Shown here piece by piece: positions 1 through 9,100 of a DNA stretch of 21,402 nucleotides (position 1 is the stretch's first letter; the number at the start of each line of letters is the position of its first letter). Source of the DNA: a virus; the IMG/VR virus record IMGVR_UViG_3300025141_000919, positions 1 to 21,402 of that record; one strand, written 5' to 3'. The translations under genes were made by a program, and so were the position numbers. The notes beneath the pieces are model-generated. The model saw only the letters and a list, made by a program, of their open reading frames with translations, was not told where the DNA came from and did no database searches.

Positions 1-1
1 C

Positions 2-202
2 ACCACCAACATGACCACCGCTTTCGCGAGCAATAAAACATTTTATTTGGGAAAAAGAAACTCTGATAATAGTGGGCATCTCAAAGGTTCTATTGGCTGT
101 ATGGTCGCTATTATGAGAGACCTCACTGCTGGAGAAATGAGCCGTTTATCTGCTGCGATGCTTGACCGATGGAATGTTGGCAACGGCGCGCCCCTTAAAT
201 AG
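2..202 (+). CDS. C-terminal end of a LamG/concanavalin-like domain protein (5' truncated)
   Basis: The frame is open from the left edge, so the ATG at 11 is probably internal and the gene begins outside the window. The visible 66 residues include GSIGCMVAIMRDLTAGEMSR, which resembles the end of LamG/concanavalin A-like domains: a beta strand reading 'G.I..v.i..r.Lt..E...L', followed by a short helix. In phages such domains occur in virion surface or fibre proteins that bind glycans or decorate the head. The gene lies 10 bases before the next small gene and upstream of the scaffold and capsid genes, so a virion role is plausible. The family call rests on a short C-terminal pattern only. It could be another beta-sandwich domain. 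Confidence 0.5.
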   Translation, partial: TTNMTTAFASNKTFYLGKRNSDNSGHLKGSIGCMVAIMRDLTAGEMSRLSAAMLDRWNVGNGAPLK

Positions 203-212
203 GAATTAATAA

Positions 213-446
213 ATGTCAACCCGCCCACAGTCTATAACTTATTATGTCCAAACTGAAGCTTTGGCTAGCGGAGAAGGAACACTGGTTTATAAGGGCAGTA
301 AGCGATTTATAGTGCGTGGAGATTGGGGTCACACTACGCCGTTAAATACTGTAATTTCAATACAAACTCAGTGGCCTGAATTTAATGTTGATGCGTGGTT
401 AATAGAGAGTGGTTATACAATTCCGAACAACGGCCCGACCCCGTAA
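213..446 (+). CDS. Small unknown protein, 77 aa
   Basis: I do not recognise this protein. It starts 10 bases after the preceding stop, with AGGA overlapping that stop as a modest ribosome-binding site, so the two genes are probably cotranscribed. The product is rich in predicted beta strand (SITYYVQTEAL, GTLVYKGSKRFIVRG), has several Trp and Tyr residues and ends in a Pro/Gly-rich tail (NNGPTP). No signal peptide or membrane segment is visible. A small virion accessory or decoration protein is a guess from position only. Confidence 0.6.
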   Translation: MSTRPQSITYYVQTEALASGEGTLVYKGSKRFIVRGDWGHTTPLNTVISIQTQWPEFNVDAWLIESGYTIPNNGPTP

Positions 447-466
447 GTCATTTTACAATTTTAATT

Positions 467-475
467 ACTATTCAT
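467..475 (+). promoter_or_regulatory. Variant of putative late promoter motif (ACTATTCAT)
   Basis: This is a one-base variant of the ACTATTTAT motif found before five other units here. It lies 38 bases before the ATG of a three-codon ORF and 60 bases upstream of the better copy at 527-535. It may be a second tandem promoter or a decayed duplicate. Confidence 0.4.
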
Positions 476-492
476 TAAGAGTAAAAATATAT

Positions 493-516
493 AGGAGTGC
501 TCACATGTCTTTTTAA
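493..516 (+). other. Duplicated RBS/start with three-codon ORF (M-S-F-stop)
   Basis: AGGAG at 493-497 is followed after 7 bases by ATG TCT TTT TAA (505-516). The scaffold gene has the same arrangement: AGGAG at 554-558, 7 bases, then ATGTCTT at 566. With the ACTATTYATT motif before each, this looks like a tandem duplication of promoter, RBS and start. The upstream copy now encodes only Met-Ser-Phe. It may be a relic, or a leader minigene translated before the scaffold gene. Confidence 0.45.
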
Positions 517-526
517 ATTTTTTTTG

Positions 527-535
527 ACTATTTAT
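527..535 (+). promoter_or_regulatory. Putative late promoter motif ACTATTTAT before scaffold and capsid genes
   Basis: One of five near-identical motif copies standing before major late genes, here 39 bases before the scaffold ATG. The context is ACTATTTATT in a T-rich stretch. The spacing to the start is like that of T4 late promoters, where a single -10 type element is followed by a short leader. The assignment is inferred from recurrence and position. Confidence 0.6.
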
Positions 536-565
536 TGATAGTGTAATATTTTTAGGAGAAGAAAT

Positions 566-1507
566 ATGTCTTCAATGTTAGAACAAGCCATCGCAGATGC
601 AACCGAGCTTCGCGAGGCCGCGATCAAAAACGCAGAACAAGTCGTAATTGAAAAATATTCAAGCGACATAAAAGAAGCAGTTGAACAACTTTTAGAACAA
701 GATGACATGGGCATGGAGCCCGGCGCTGCTGAAGAAGCTCCTGCCGCGGCCGATGCCGCATTTGCACATGAAGATTTTTTAAGCGATCCGGAAGAAGAAA
801 AAGAAGAAAAAATTACAATCAATTTGTCCGATATTGCTAAAGAATTATCAGGCGAAGACGTGTTAGCTGAAGGCGAAGAAGTAGAAATAACAGAACAACA
901 GCTTGATAAAATGTTAGAAGAACTACACCTTGACGAAGAAGAAACGTTTGAGCTTGGCGAAGACGTGCTTGAAGAAATTGTTAAATTTGAGCACGAGCCG
1001 GCCGCAAACGGACATCTTGATACGCCAGACGCCGATCACATTGAGGCCGCCGAAATTATGCAAATTAAAGCAAATTTTGAAGCTGATATTGAAAAGGCCG
1101 AAAAGAAAAACAAAGAACTTAAAGAAGCTGTGAACAACACAGTGACAAAGAACAAAAAACTGTATAATGCAGTTAAACTACTTAAAGAAAAACTAGATGA
1201 GCTTACTTCAGAAAATGGAAAGCTCTTATATACGAATCGTGTTTTAGAAGACGAGTCCTTAAATAGGCGGCAAAAGAAGAAAATTGTCGAAGCTCTTTCG
1301 AAAGCACAAACTTTAGAGGAGACTAAAATTATTTATGAAACTCTTCAAAACGCAGTGGGCAGCACCTCTAAGAGAAAGCCAAAATCACTGAGTGAGGCAG
1401 TTAATAGAAGGTCATCCTTGATTATAAACTCTCGCAACCCGGAAAAGGGAAAGGGAGATTATGATTTTGCTGAGCGCATGCAGCGCTTGGCTGGCATTAA
1501 TAACTAA
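566..1507 (+). CDS. 22: Prohead core scaffold protein, gp22-like
   Basis: Predicted internal scaffold around which the prohead shell assembles, degraded later by the prohead protease. The 313 residues are strongly acidic and helical. The N-terminus (MSSMLEQAIADATELREAAI, then KNAEQVVIEKY) matches the N-terminal helix typical of T4-like scaffold proteins. Residues about 40-145 are Glu/Asp-rich, about 165-225 form a coiled coil, and a Lys/Arg-rich tail follows (LNRRQKKKIVEALSKAQTLE). Many L-x-E tripeptides fit the T4 gp21-type cleavage rule. The start has AGGAG 7 bases upstream. It lies 18 bases before the major capsid gene, the T4 gene order 22-23. No protease (gp21) or portal (gp20) gene is in the window. 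Identity is inferred from composition, N-terminus and position. Confidence 0.82.
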   Translation: MSSMLEQAIADATELREAAIKNAEQVVIEKYSSDIKEAVEQLLEQDDMGMEPGAAEEAPAAADAAFAHEDFLSDPEEEKEEKITINLSDIAKELSGEDVLAEGEEVEITEQQLDKMLEELHLDEEETFELGEDVLEEIVKFEHEPAANGHLDTPDADHIEAAEIMQIKANFEADIEKAEKKNKELKEAVNNTVTKNKKLYNAVKLLKEKLDELTSENGKLLYTNRVLEDESLNRRQKKKIVEALSKAQTLEETKIIYETLQNAVGSTSKRKPKSLSEAVNRRSSLIINSRNPEKGKGDYDFAERMQRLAGINN

Positions 1508-1525
1508 CAAAGGAGGATATAAAAA

Positions 1526-3331
1526 ATGTCAATAGTACAAAAACTCACAGAAGGAATCCTTCATCGTGATCTCAAGAAAGAAGGTGCTGCCCTAATGAAT
1601 AAGTGGGAAAGGACCGGTCTTTTGGAAGGAATCGGTGATGATTTTTCGAAAAACTCGATGGCACTTCTGTTAGAAAACCAAGCGAAGGAACTCCTTCGCG
1701 AAGCTTCAACGATGGCAGGAGGCGATGTCGAAGGCTTTGCCGCTGTAGCATTTCCGCTTGTTCGTCGTGTATTCGGTTCGCTTTTAGCGAATGAACTGGT
1801 TTCAGTTCAACCAATGAGTCTGCCAAGTGGCCTGATCTTCTTCCTAGACTTCCAGCACAACGATGTTCGTGTTGGTATCGAAGGTGGAACTTCTGGATTT
1901 GTTGATTCGCTCTACGGTGGCCGTGTTGTCGGTAGCCAGATTACTGGTGGCGTCAATCTGGACAATGATCGATTTTCCGACGATGCGACGGGCCATGATA
2001 AGAGTTTCTATAACTTGAATCAGGGCTATTCGTCTCCAGTCAAGGCTGCAACAAGCGTTACCATTACGCACGTTGCTTCTGGTACGGCTGGTGATCCCAC
2101 TAGCTGGAAGGATGAAGAAGATCATGGTGGATCTTCCACCTCGACTTATTCAGATCTCGGCGATCGGTTGATTCAATTTGATCCGGACCTTTCAGGTTCT
2201 GGTATTAACGTTGGTACCATAGCTAAGTCAAGCTTGTCTAATCTTAATGGCGATGCTTTTGTTACCGTGTATGTTACCGGTACCACGTTGGGCGACCCCT
2301 CGCAGCCCGATTGTCATCAGGTTCGTCGCTTAACCGTGACTGATCCTAATGATTCAACCAAGTTGTTGTTGGTCTTCGCTCTTAGTGGTACTACGTCTGC
2401 AGCGCGGTTGGTAACGGCACGTAGCAAAATTGCTGCGGCGCACACCTTCCACTATGTTGCGGAAGATGCATTTAAGAATGCTGATAACGGTCTCGGCAAT
2501 ATTGTCGGTACTGCTGATTGGTTGCTTGAAAGTGATACTGCTGGTTCTCCCGGTGATGTTATTGCTGATATTCCAGAAATCGACATCAAGGTTGACAGTA
2601 TTCCTGTCACGGCAATCACTAAGAAGCTGAAGGCTAAGTGGTCGCCCGAACTGGGTCAAGACCTTAATGCTTACCATAACCTCGACGCTGAAGTTGAGTT
2701 GACCTCGATTCTTTCAGAGCAAATTGCTCTTGAAATCGATCGTGAGATTCTTGGCGACCTCGTTAAGGGTGCAACTGGTAAGACTCTTTATTGGTCACGT
2801 TCACCCGGTAAGTTCGTTAAGCGTACCACCGGTGCTGATCTTTCGGCGGGCACCAACCCGCCAGACTTCACTGGTAATGTTAGCGAGTGGTATGAGACTT
2901 TGATCGAAACGGTCAATGAAGTCTCTGCACACATCCATCGTAAGACTCTCCGTGGTGGAGCAAATTTTGTGGTCACAAGCCCAGAAGTTGCCAACATCAT
3001 GGAGTTTACCGCTGGGTTCCGCGCTAGCGTCGTCGTTGACGAGGTTAAGGGTGGATCTGCTGGTGCCGTCAAGGTAGGTAACGTTAGTAAGAAATGGGAC
3101 GTTTACGTCGATCCTTACTTCCCGCGTAACCTCATGCTTGTTGGTCGCAAGGGATCTAGCTTCCTTGAGAGCGGTTATGTATACGCACCTTACGTGCCAC
3201 TACAGGTTACTCCCACGATCTTCCAACCCGAAGACTTCACGCCACGCAAGGGTGTGATGACTCGGTACGCGAAGAAAATGGTTCGACCTGATATGTATGG
3301 TTTGGTTGTTGTTACTGACCTACTTGGTTAA
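1526..3331 (+). CDS. 23: Major capsid protein, gp23-like
   Basis: Forms the hexamers of the icosahedral head (HK97 fold). Family signatures seen: ANELVSVQPMSLPSGLIFF near residues 88-106, VVTSPEVANIMEFTAGFR in the A-domain region, and the C-terminal pattern ending FQPEDFTPRKGVMTRYAKKM. An L-x-E cleavage candidate for a gp21-type protease is L57-R58-E59 before A60, close to where T4 gp23 is cut. At 601 aa it is longer than T4 gp23 (521 aa). Residues about 190-300, rich in Thr, Ser, Gly and Asp, look like an inserted surface domain. A perfect AGGAGG stands at 1511-1516. Codon use differs from the neighbours, with CGT/CGC preferred over AGA for Arg, as expected for the most abundant phage protein. 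A strong terminator follows. Confidence 0.93.
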   Translation: MSIVQKLTEGILHRDLKKEGAALMNKWERTGLLEGIGDDFSKNSMALLLENQAKELLREASTMAGGDVEGFAAVAFPLVRRVFGSLLANELVSVQPMSLPSGLIFFLDFQHNDVRVGIEGGTSGFVDSLYGGRVVGSQITGGVNLDNDRFSDDATGHDKSFYNLNQGYSSPVKAATSVTITHVASGTAGDPTSWKDEEDHGGSSTSTYSDLGDRLIQFDPDLSGSGINVGTIAKSSLSNLNGDAFVTVYVTGTTLGDPSQPDCHQVRRLTVTDPNDSTKLLLVFALSGTTSAARLVTARSKIAAAHTFHYVAEDAFKNADNGLGNIVGTADWLLESDTAGSPGDVIADIPEIDIKVDSIPVTAITKKLKAKWSPELGQDLNAYHNLDAEVELTSILSEQIALEIDREILGDLVKGATGKTLYWSRSPGKFVKRTTGADLSAGTNPPDFTGNVSEWYETLIETVNEVSAHIHRKTLRGGANFVVTSPEVANIMEFTAGFRASVVVDEVKGGSAGAVKVGNVSKKWDVYVDPYFPRNLMLVGRKGSSFLESGYVYAPYVPLQVTPTIFQPEDFTPRKGVMTRYAKKMVRPDMYGLVVVTDLLG

Positions 3332-3357
3332 TATACCATTAGCGTAAGCTAAAAGAA

Positions 3358-3393
3358 GCCCTCCTAGTTTTAAACTAGGGGGGTTTTCTTTTA
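3358..3393 (+). terminator. Rho-independent terminator after major capsid gene
   Basis: An inverted repeat pairs CCCTCCTAGTTT (3359-3370) with AAACTAGGGGGG (3372-3383). It is almost perfect with one G-T wobble, and is followed by a T-rich tract TTTTCTTTTATTT. It sits 27 bases after the capsid stop codon and ends the scaffold-capsid unit. Confidence 0.9.
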
Positions 3394-3421
3394 TTTGAAT
3401 GCGAAATTAGTAATATGGACA

Positions 3422-3430
3422 ACTATTTAT
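3422..3430 (+). promoter_or_regulatory. Putative late promoter motif ACTATTTAT before neck genes
   Basis: Exact copy of the recurring motif (context ACTATTTATATGGAGGAG), 28 bases before the gp13-like ATG and just after the capsid terminator. The SD GGAGG lies immediately downstream, so a transcript starting here would have a very short leader. Confidence 0.65.
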
Positions 3431-3449
3431 ATGGAGGAGACACAAAGAT

Positions 3450-4730
3450 ATGGCGAAACCGACTTTAAGCCCCGCTAGCACAACTAGCACACAAGTATTA
3501 CCTGATTCTGGTACCCCCGGAGATGTATCTAGTGGATTAGTTTTTGGTTTAAGCTTATATACTGGCGATGCCAATTTTTTATCTGGTGCCGCTGATCAGG
3601 TTGGGTTTGTATATAAAAAATTAGGCGGCGATGTTGTTGATGTTGAATTAACAGCCAACACTGTTTATGCTTCGTATGAAGAATCTCTTTTAGAATATTC
3701 ATATATGATTAATGTACACCAAGCGAGAAACTCTTTAGGCGATTTGTTAGGAAATACAACTGGAACTTTTAATCACGATGGCCAAAGAACAGATGGAGAC
3801 AGTGAAGTTTCTTTAAAATATCCAAAATTTAGATTGGAATATACAAAACGAGTAGCACAAGGAATTGCAGAAAAAGCGGACGTTGGCGGCTACACACAAG
3901 AGTATTCAGCTTCGATAAGTATTATAGATGATGTACAAGATTATGATCTTCAAGAAATAATTTATAGTGCTTCTGTGGATACAGACAATGCTGGGTTTAA
4001 TTATTATAATAAGGTTGGCTCCAAGCGTATTAGGGTCAAGCGCGTTTTTTATGTTGCTCCAAGATCAATGTGGAGATTTTTTGGATATTATGGCGGTTTA
4101 AATGTTATTGGCAACTTAAATACATATGGACAATATTCGGATGATAGTACTTTTGAAGTAATTCCAGTGTGGCAAAACAAACTTCAAGCTATGAATTTTG
4201 AAGATAGTTTAAGAACAAGAATTTCTCATTATTCATATGAGATTATTAATAATAAATTAAGGCTTTTTCCAAAACCAGATTCTGTTCTTTCGCCTTCGAA
4301 GGTGTGGATAACGTTTACAATACCAACAAATGCCTACGAGGAAGAGACAACCACCAACAGAGTTCATGACACTGGCGTAGACGGCGTCAACAATATGAAT
4401 ACGCTGCCATATGCTAACATTCCTTATAAGAATATAAATAGCATGGGCAAGCAGTGGATTCGAAGATATTCTTTGGCGCTGTGCAAAGAAGTTTTGGGAC
4501 AAGTTCGCGGAAAGTTTGGGGGCTCGATTCCAATCCCCGGCGAGTCTGTAAGTTTAAATTCCGCTGATTTGCTTGGCCAAGCGAAAGAAGAGCAGGACAA
4601 ACTAAGAGAAGAGTTGAAAACGATGCTCGATGAATTAACTTATGATAAGTTAATAGAAAGAGACGCAGCCAAAGTTCAGCATGCTACAGATTTGTTTAAG
4701 AATGTTCCTGTGCCAATATTTATGGGGTAA
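3450..4730 (+). CDS. 13: Neck protein, gp13-like (head completion)
   Basis: Predicted neck/connector protein that closes the filled head and prepares it for tail joining. The N-terminal part has the pattern LLEYSYMINVHQARNSLGDL seen in T4-like gp13 relatives. The middle is rich in aromatic residues (YGGLNVIG, ISHYSYEIINNKLRLFP). The C-terminal part, with WIRRYSLALCKEVLGQVRGK followed by FGGSIPIPG, a helical KEEQDKLREEL stretch and a final IFMG, resembles the end of gp13 proteins. At 426 aa it is longer than T4 gp13 (309 aa). GGAGG precedes the start. It is followed at once by gp14- and gp15-like genes, the T4 order 13-14-15, which supports the call. The N-terminal third is less certain. Confidence 0.75.
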   Translation: MAKPTLSPASTTSTQVLPDSGTPGDVSSGLVFGLSLYTGDANFLSGAADQVGFVYKKLGGDVVDVELTANTVYASYEESLLEYSYMINVHQARNSLGDLLGNTTGTFNHDGQRTDGDSEVSLKYPKFRLEYTKRVAQGIAEKADVGGYTQEYSASISIIDDVQDYDLQEIIYSASVDTDNAGFNYYNKVGSKRIRVKRVFYVAPRSMWRFFGYYGGLNVIGNLNTYGQYSDDSTFEVIPVWQNKLQAMNFEDSLRTRISHYSYEIINNKLRLFPKPDSVLSPSKVWITFTIPTNAYEEETTTNRVHDTGVDGVNNMNTLPYANIPYKNINSMGKQWIRRYSLALCKEVLGQVRGKFGGSIPIPGESVSLNSADLLGQAKEEQDKLREELKTMLDELTYDKLIERDAAKVQHATDLFKNVPVPIFMG

Positions 4731-4736
4731 TGATGA

Positions 4737-5225
4737 ATGACAGAAAATAAATGGTCACAACCTGCTGCACCACCACCGCCTTTATTCTTTGGAAAAAAGG
4801 AAAGGGATCTTGTTAAACAAGTAAATGACGAATTAATAGAAAAAGTTATTGGCCAACAAATTGCTTATTATCCTATAAGCCTAGAGCATACAAATTTTCA
4901 CCCCTTGTATGGAGAGGCCATTGAAAAAACGTTTTTGCCTCCTATTAGAATTTATTCGCTGATTACTTGGGAAGGGTTTGAGACAACAATAACGAATTAT
5001 GGTATTGACAGAAGGCCCTCGATTACGGTTAAATTTCATAAAAAAAGATTAACCGCAGATCAGGATTTGTTTGTAAGAGAAGGCGACTTTGTTCTATATG
5101 GCACCATTTTTTATGAAATCGTTTCTTTAAATGAGCCTCGTCAACTTTTTGGCCAACAAGAACATCGGTTTGAAATAGAAGCTAAATGTATTAAAGCAAG
5201 AAAGGGTTTATTTAATGCCAAGTAA
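4737..5225 (+). CDS. 14: Neck protein, gp14-like (head-tail connector)
   Basis: Predicted second neck protein acting with gp13 at the head-tail junction. Motifs match T4 gp14 in order: a 'YYP' segment (QQIAYYPISLEH), LYGEAIEKTF, the WEGFETTITNYGI block, then SITVKFHKK followed by a GDFVLYG.IFYEI core and REPRQLFG-like residues (NEPRQLFGQQEHRF). At 162 aa it is shorter than T4 gp14 (256 aa) and lacks the long C-terminal extension. There is little Shine-Dalgarno sequence. The start lies 6 bases after the gp13 stop (TAATGATGAATG), which suggests translational coupling. The end overlaps the next gene by 11 bases. Confidence 0.8.
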   Translation: MTENKWSQPAAPPPPLFFGKKERDLVKQVNDELIEKVIGQQIAYYPISLEHTNFHPLYGEAIEKTFLPPIRIYSLITWEGFETTITNYGIDRRPSITVKFHKKRLTADQDLFVREGDFVLYGTIFYEIVSLNEPRQLFGQQEHRFEIEAKCIKARKGLFNAK

Positions 5226-6102
5226 AAGAGAAAAAATATTAATGCCCTCTAATTTAGAAACCGTTGATGCGGCTCTTTATGAATGGATAAATGAAGAATT
5301 GGGTATACATGCCACAACCAACGAAGGTTGGAAAAAAGTACCAACAATCTGGGCCAGCGCAGAACGTGCTTTTCAGTCTAAACGAAACAAAGATGAGCGC
5401 GATGATGATGGCACATTGGTTATGCCAATTATAACTATTGAAAGAACTGGGATGGTTAAAGATTTAGCAAACAAGGGTGTTTTGGGTGTCAATATTTTTG
5501 CAAATCGTGATTATAGAGGTGGCACCCTTCAAATTTCCAGAAGAATACAACAAGAAAAAACAAGCAATTTTTCAAACGCCGATTCAAAAAGAAAGACCGG
5601 TGCCCACTCAACAACTTCAGATCCAAGTGTTGGCCATGGCCAAGAAAACTTTCGCCGCAGAGGCGAAGAGCAAACTGCAGTTTATGAAATATTATCAATA
5701 CCATATCCAGTTTATTTAAACATAACTTATTCTATAAATTTAAGAAGTGAATATCAACAACAAATGAATGAAATGGTTTCACCATTTATGTCTCGCTTGG
5801 GCGGCATCAATTCTTTTATGTTAAGAAAAGATGGCCACAAATACGAGGTATTTATTCAGCCTGATTTCTCTATAGAAAACAACGTCTCTTCATTAAATGC
5901 TGATGAAAGAACATACCAAACAAAAGTAGAAATGAAAGTTCTGGGCTACATTATTGGCGAGGGTAAAAATCAAATAACTCCAAAGGTTGTAATCAGAGAA
6001 ACTCAAGCAAGATTTAAGCTAGCAAGGGAAAGAACTATTTTAGAAGATGAAGTAGAACAGATTTCTAATAAGTCCAGCAAAGAAAGGTTTTATCGCGGAT
6101 AA
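5215..6102 (+). CDS. 15: Tail completion / sheath terminator protein, gp15-like
   Basis: Predicted hexameric cap on the end of the tail tube and sheath that binds the neck. Family pattern seen: VPTIWASAERAF near the N-terminus, an LVMPIITIERTG strand, then IPYPVYLNITYSINLRSEYQ followed by QQMNEMVSPFM, and a later RTYQTKVEMKVLGYI. This is the layout of T4 gp15 ('vPityAS...lP.i...y....y.DdmfQiv..i.pyf'). At 295 aa it is close to T4 gp15 (272 aa). The ATG at 5215 overlaps the gp14 gene by 11 bases. An alternative start is the ATG at 5242 (MPSNLET), with a purine-rich stretch before it. The C-terminal 50 residues are charged and helical. No terminator follows. Confidence 0.8.
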   Translation: MPSKREKILMPSNLETVDAALYEWINEELGIHATTNEGWKKVPTIWASAERAFQSKRNKDERDDDGTLVMPIITIERTGMVKDLANKGVLGVNIFANRDYRGGTLQISRRIQQEKTSNFSNADSKRKTGAHSTTSDPSVGHGQENFRRRGEEQTAVYEILSIPYPVYLNITYSINLRSEYQQQMNEMVSPFMSRLGGINSFMLRKDGHKYEVFIQPDFSIENNVSSLNADERTYQTKVEMKVLGYIIGEGKNQITPKVVIRETQARFKLARERTILEDEVEQISNKSSKERFYRG

Positions 6103-6124
6103 GATAATTTTAGACTTTTCATAT

Positions 6125-6133
6125 ACTATTTAT
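6125..6133 (+). promoter_or_regulatory. Putative late promoter motif ACTATTTAT before tail sheath gene
   Basis: Exact copy of the motif (context ATACTATTTATATAAG), 36 bases before the sheath ATG. It lies in the 58-base gap after the gp15 gene, with no terminator between. Confidence 0.65.
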
Positions 6134-6160
6134 ATAAGAGCTAACTAAGGAGACGAAAAT

Positions 6161-9100
6161 ATGTCATCTATCGACCGCAGATATAAATTTATTTCACCCG
6201 GTGTTTTTATTGATGAAATCGATAATTCACAACGGCCAAGGGCTCCAGCCCCGGTTGGGCCAGCCATTATTGGCAGAACGGAGCGCGGACCAGCGCTTAA
6301 GCCGATAACAGTTTCTTCATTTTCAGAATTTATTGAAGCTTTTGGCAATCCAGTCGCTGGTGGCTCTAGCGACGATGTTTGGAGAAACGGTAATTACACA
6401 TCGCCGACGTATGCAGCCTACGCTGCGCAAGCTTGGCTTAAAAACTCATCTACGGCAACGGTTGTAAGGTTGCTTGGCGCCGAGCATGGTGGCGCGACCG
6501 CCGCCGGCAAAGCTGGGTGGCAGACTACTGCTCTTACTGATGCAGGGGCATCAAGTGGCGGCGGCGCATATGGCTTATTTATTTCCACAAATACTGCTGG
6601 TTCAGGGCCAAATACGACTCGTGAAACCGGCGCGTTGGCAGCCATTTTTTACTGCAACGAGGGCTGTTTTGAGCTTTCGGGCGCCATTCGTAATCCGTAT
6701 GAGAAATCTGGTGGCTTAGGTGATCTTTCAGCTACTGGCACATGTGCCATGATTCAAAATGTTGGCAGCAACTATGAATATATTGGCCAGATTAAAAACG
6801 GGGCCGGCACACTGCAGTTAAAAACAAACTTTAATTTTAATCCAAACAGCGAAAAATACATTAGAAAAGTATTTAACACCAACCCAGTTAAAACGAATGC
6901 TGATATCAATTCTAGCACAGTAACATATTGGCTAGGCGAAACTTTTGACAACTGGATGGACTCTCAACTTAAGGAATACAGTACTGCCACGACAGGTAGT
7001 ACAGTTGGATTTGTTGTTGGTCTTTTGGCTAGTGGTTCCGGCGTTACCGGCGATCAGGCAAAACATCGCCATGGTATGAAAGACAGTACAACTGGCTGGG
7101 TGTTTTCACAAGATATATCAACGAACTCTGGTAGTTGGACCAGCACCGCTGTTGGTGTGGCACTTGAGTCTGTCCAAAATCTGTTTTACTTTAAAACAAT
7201 GGATTCGGGTGAAGCTACACAAAGAAAGTACAAAATTTCCATTGAGGATATTAGACCTTCATCAAATAATACGGATCCATATGGTTCATTTTCAGTGTCC
7301 GTTAGACTCGCTACAGATACTGACAATGCACCCAAAGTTGTTGAGAAGTTTTCAAGCTGTAACTTGAATCCCAATTCAAACAACTATGTTGCAAAGAAAA
7401 TTGGCACTGAATATCGAACGTGGGACGACACCAATAGAAAATATACAATCAAGGGTGAATACCCCGGTCGTTCTAACTTTATTAGAGTTGTAATGAACGA
7501 AGATGTTGATAGCGGCTATCACGACACACAATGCTTGCCGTTTGGTTGTTATGGTCCAAAAACCATTATTCCGTTTGCCGTGTGTAGTGCTTCGAACGGT
7601 GTTGCATATGAATACCCGTCTTCACCTTTAGTATATACCGCAACTGGTGCATTGAACGTCAGCGACGAACTCTGGAAGACGAAGGAGCTTGAAGATGCCG
7701 CATATGTTAAAGGCGCAGACTCGATTATGAATTCTTATGCTAAGAGCGGCGAAGCTGGTATTGGACCAGTATTTGTACACTTGGGTTATGGTAGCCTCAC
7801 CGCTTCGATGTATTTCCCAGAACTAGGTCTAAGAGAAGACAGCAAGTCTGGTTCTTTGGCTAATCCAAAGAGTGCTTATTGGGGTGCGACTTACAATAAA
7901 TATAATTCAAATCAACATGATCCAAGCTTTGTTGATACAATTAAGTATATAAATCACAAAGATTCAATCACAACTGGACTCTTGGAAGATTCGTGGATAT
8001 TTACCTTGGACGATCTAATGATTAGTTCCAGTCATGGCTATTGGGCTGTCAACAAAAGAGCAGATCAGAAATCTTTTACGACTGATGGTTCTGGTCACCC
8101 GGGCGTTGATACTGGCACATGGAAAGACCTATTAAGAGCCGGCTGGGGCAAGTTTACCGTTCCACTGTATGGCGGCGATGACGGTCTGGACATTACAGAG
8201 AGCGATCCATTTAGAAATAGCCAATGGACTGGTACTCCAACTGATGTAAATAGCTATTCATATAACTCGGTCAAGAGGGCTATTGATTCAATTGCCGATC
8301 CAGATGAAGTTGAGATTAATGCAGCTACAGCACCCGGCATTACTAATGAGTCATTGACTAATCAGTTGATGGAAGTGTGCGAAGCTCGCGGCGATGCTTT
8401 GGCTATCATTGATGTCAAAGGCGGCTTTAAGCCGAAGTCTGAAAATGCAAATAGTTTTGCAAGTCGATTAGGTAGTATTGATACAGTAGTTGATAATCTG
8501 CAGGATCGCAACTTGAATACAAGTTACGGTTGCGCTTACTACCCGTGGGTTAAGATTTCAGATTCGATTAACGCCACTACGCTGTGGGCACCGCCTTCAG
8601 TTGTTGCTCTGGGTGTATTCTCTAGCACCGACATGAAGGAAGCACCTTGGTTCGCGCCTGCTGGCTTCACCAGAGGCGGCTTAAGCGACGGTGCGGCCGG
8701 TATACCGGTTGTGCAGGTCGAAGCGCGGCTAACAAAGGATGAGAGAGATGATCTCTATCTAGCCAAGGTTAATCCGATTGCGCAATTCCCGCAAGAAGGG
8801 CTGGTCATATTTGGCCAAAAGACCTTGCAGGCAGCGCCATCCGCGCTTGATAGAATTAACGTTCGCAGGCTCATGATTTTCCTTAAGAAGGAAATCTCTA
8901 GAGCGGCGAAATCACTCTTGTTCGACCCAAATACGAAAGTAACTTGGAACAGGTTTGTTGGAATGGTTAAGCCATTGCTGTTGAGTGTGAAAGTCAGATT
9001 GGGATTGGAAGACTTCAAGTTGATCCTTGATGAAACAACCACGACTCCTGATTTGATCGACCAAAACATAATGTATGCGAAGATCATTCTTAAGCCAACA

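Noticed and set aside
11-202. A complete 63-codon gene starting at 11
   Set aside because: The frame is open to the window edge, there is no room to see an RBS, and the sequence looks like the end of a larger domain, so it is treated as a truncated gene.
930-1133. Plus-strand open frame of 67 codons inside the scaffold gene
   Set aside because: Its Lys-rich product is the shifted reading of GAAGAA/AAAGAA repeats in the scaffold gene. There is no SD.
4733-4750. ATG at 4733 as the start of the gp14-like gene
   Set aside because: It reads only five codons (M-N-D-R-K) before TAA. The ATG at 4737 opens the full gene.
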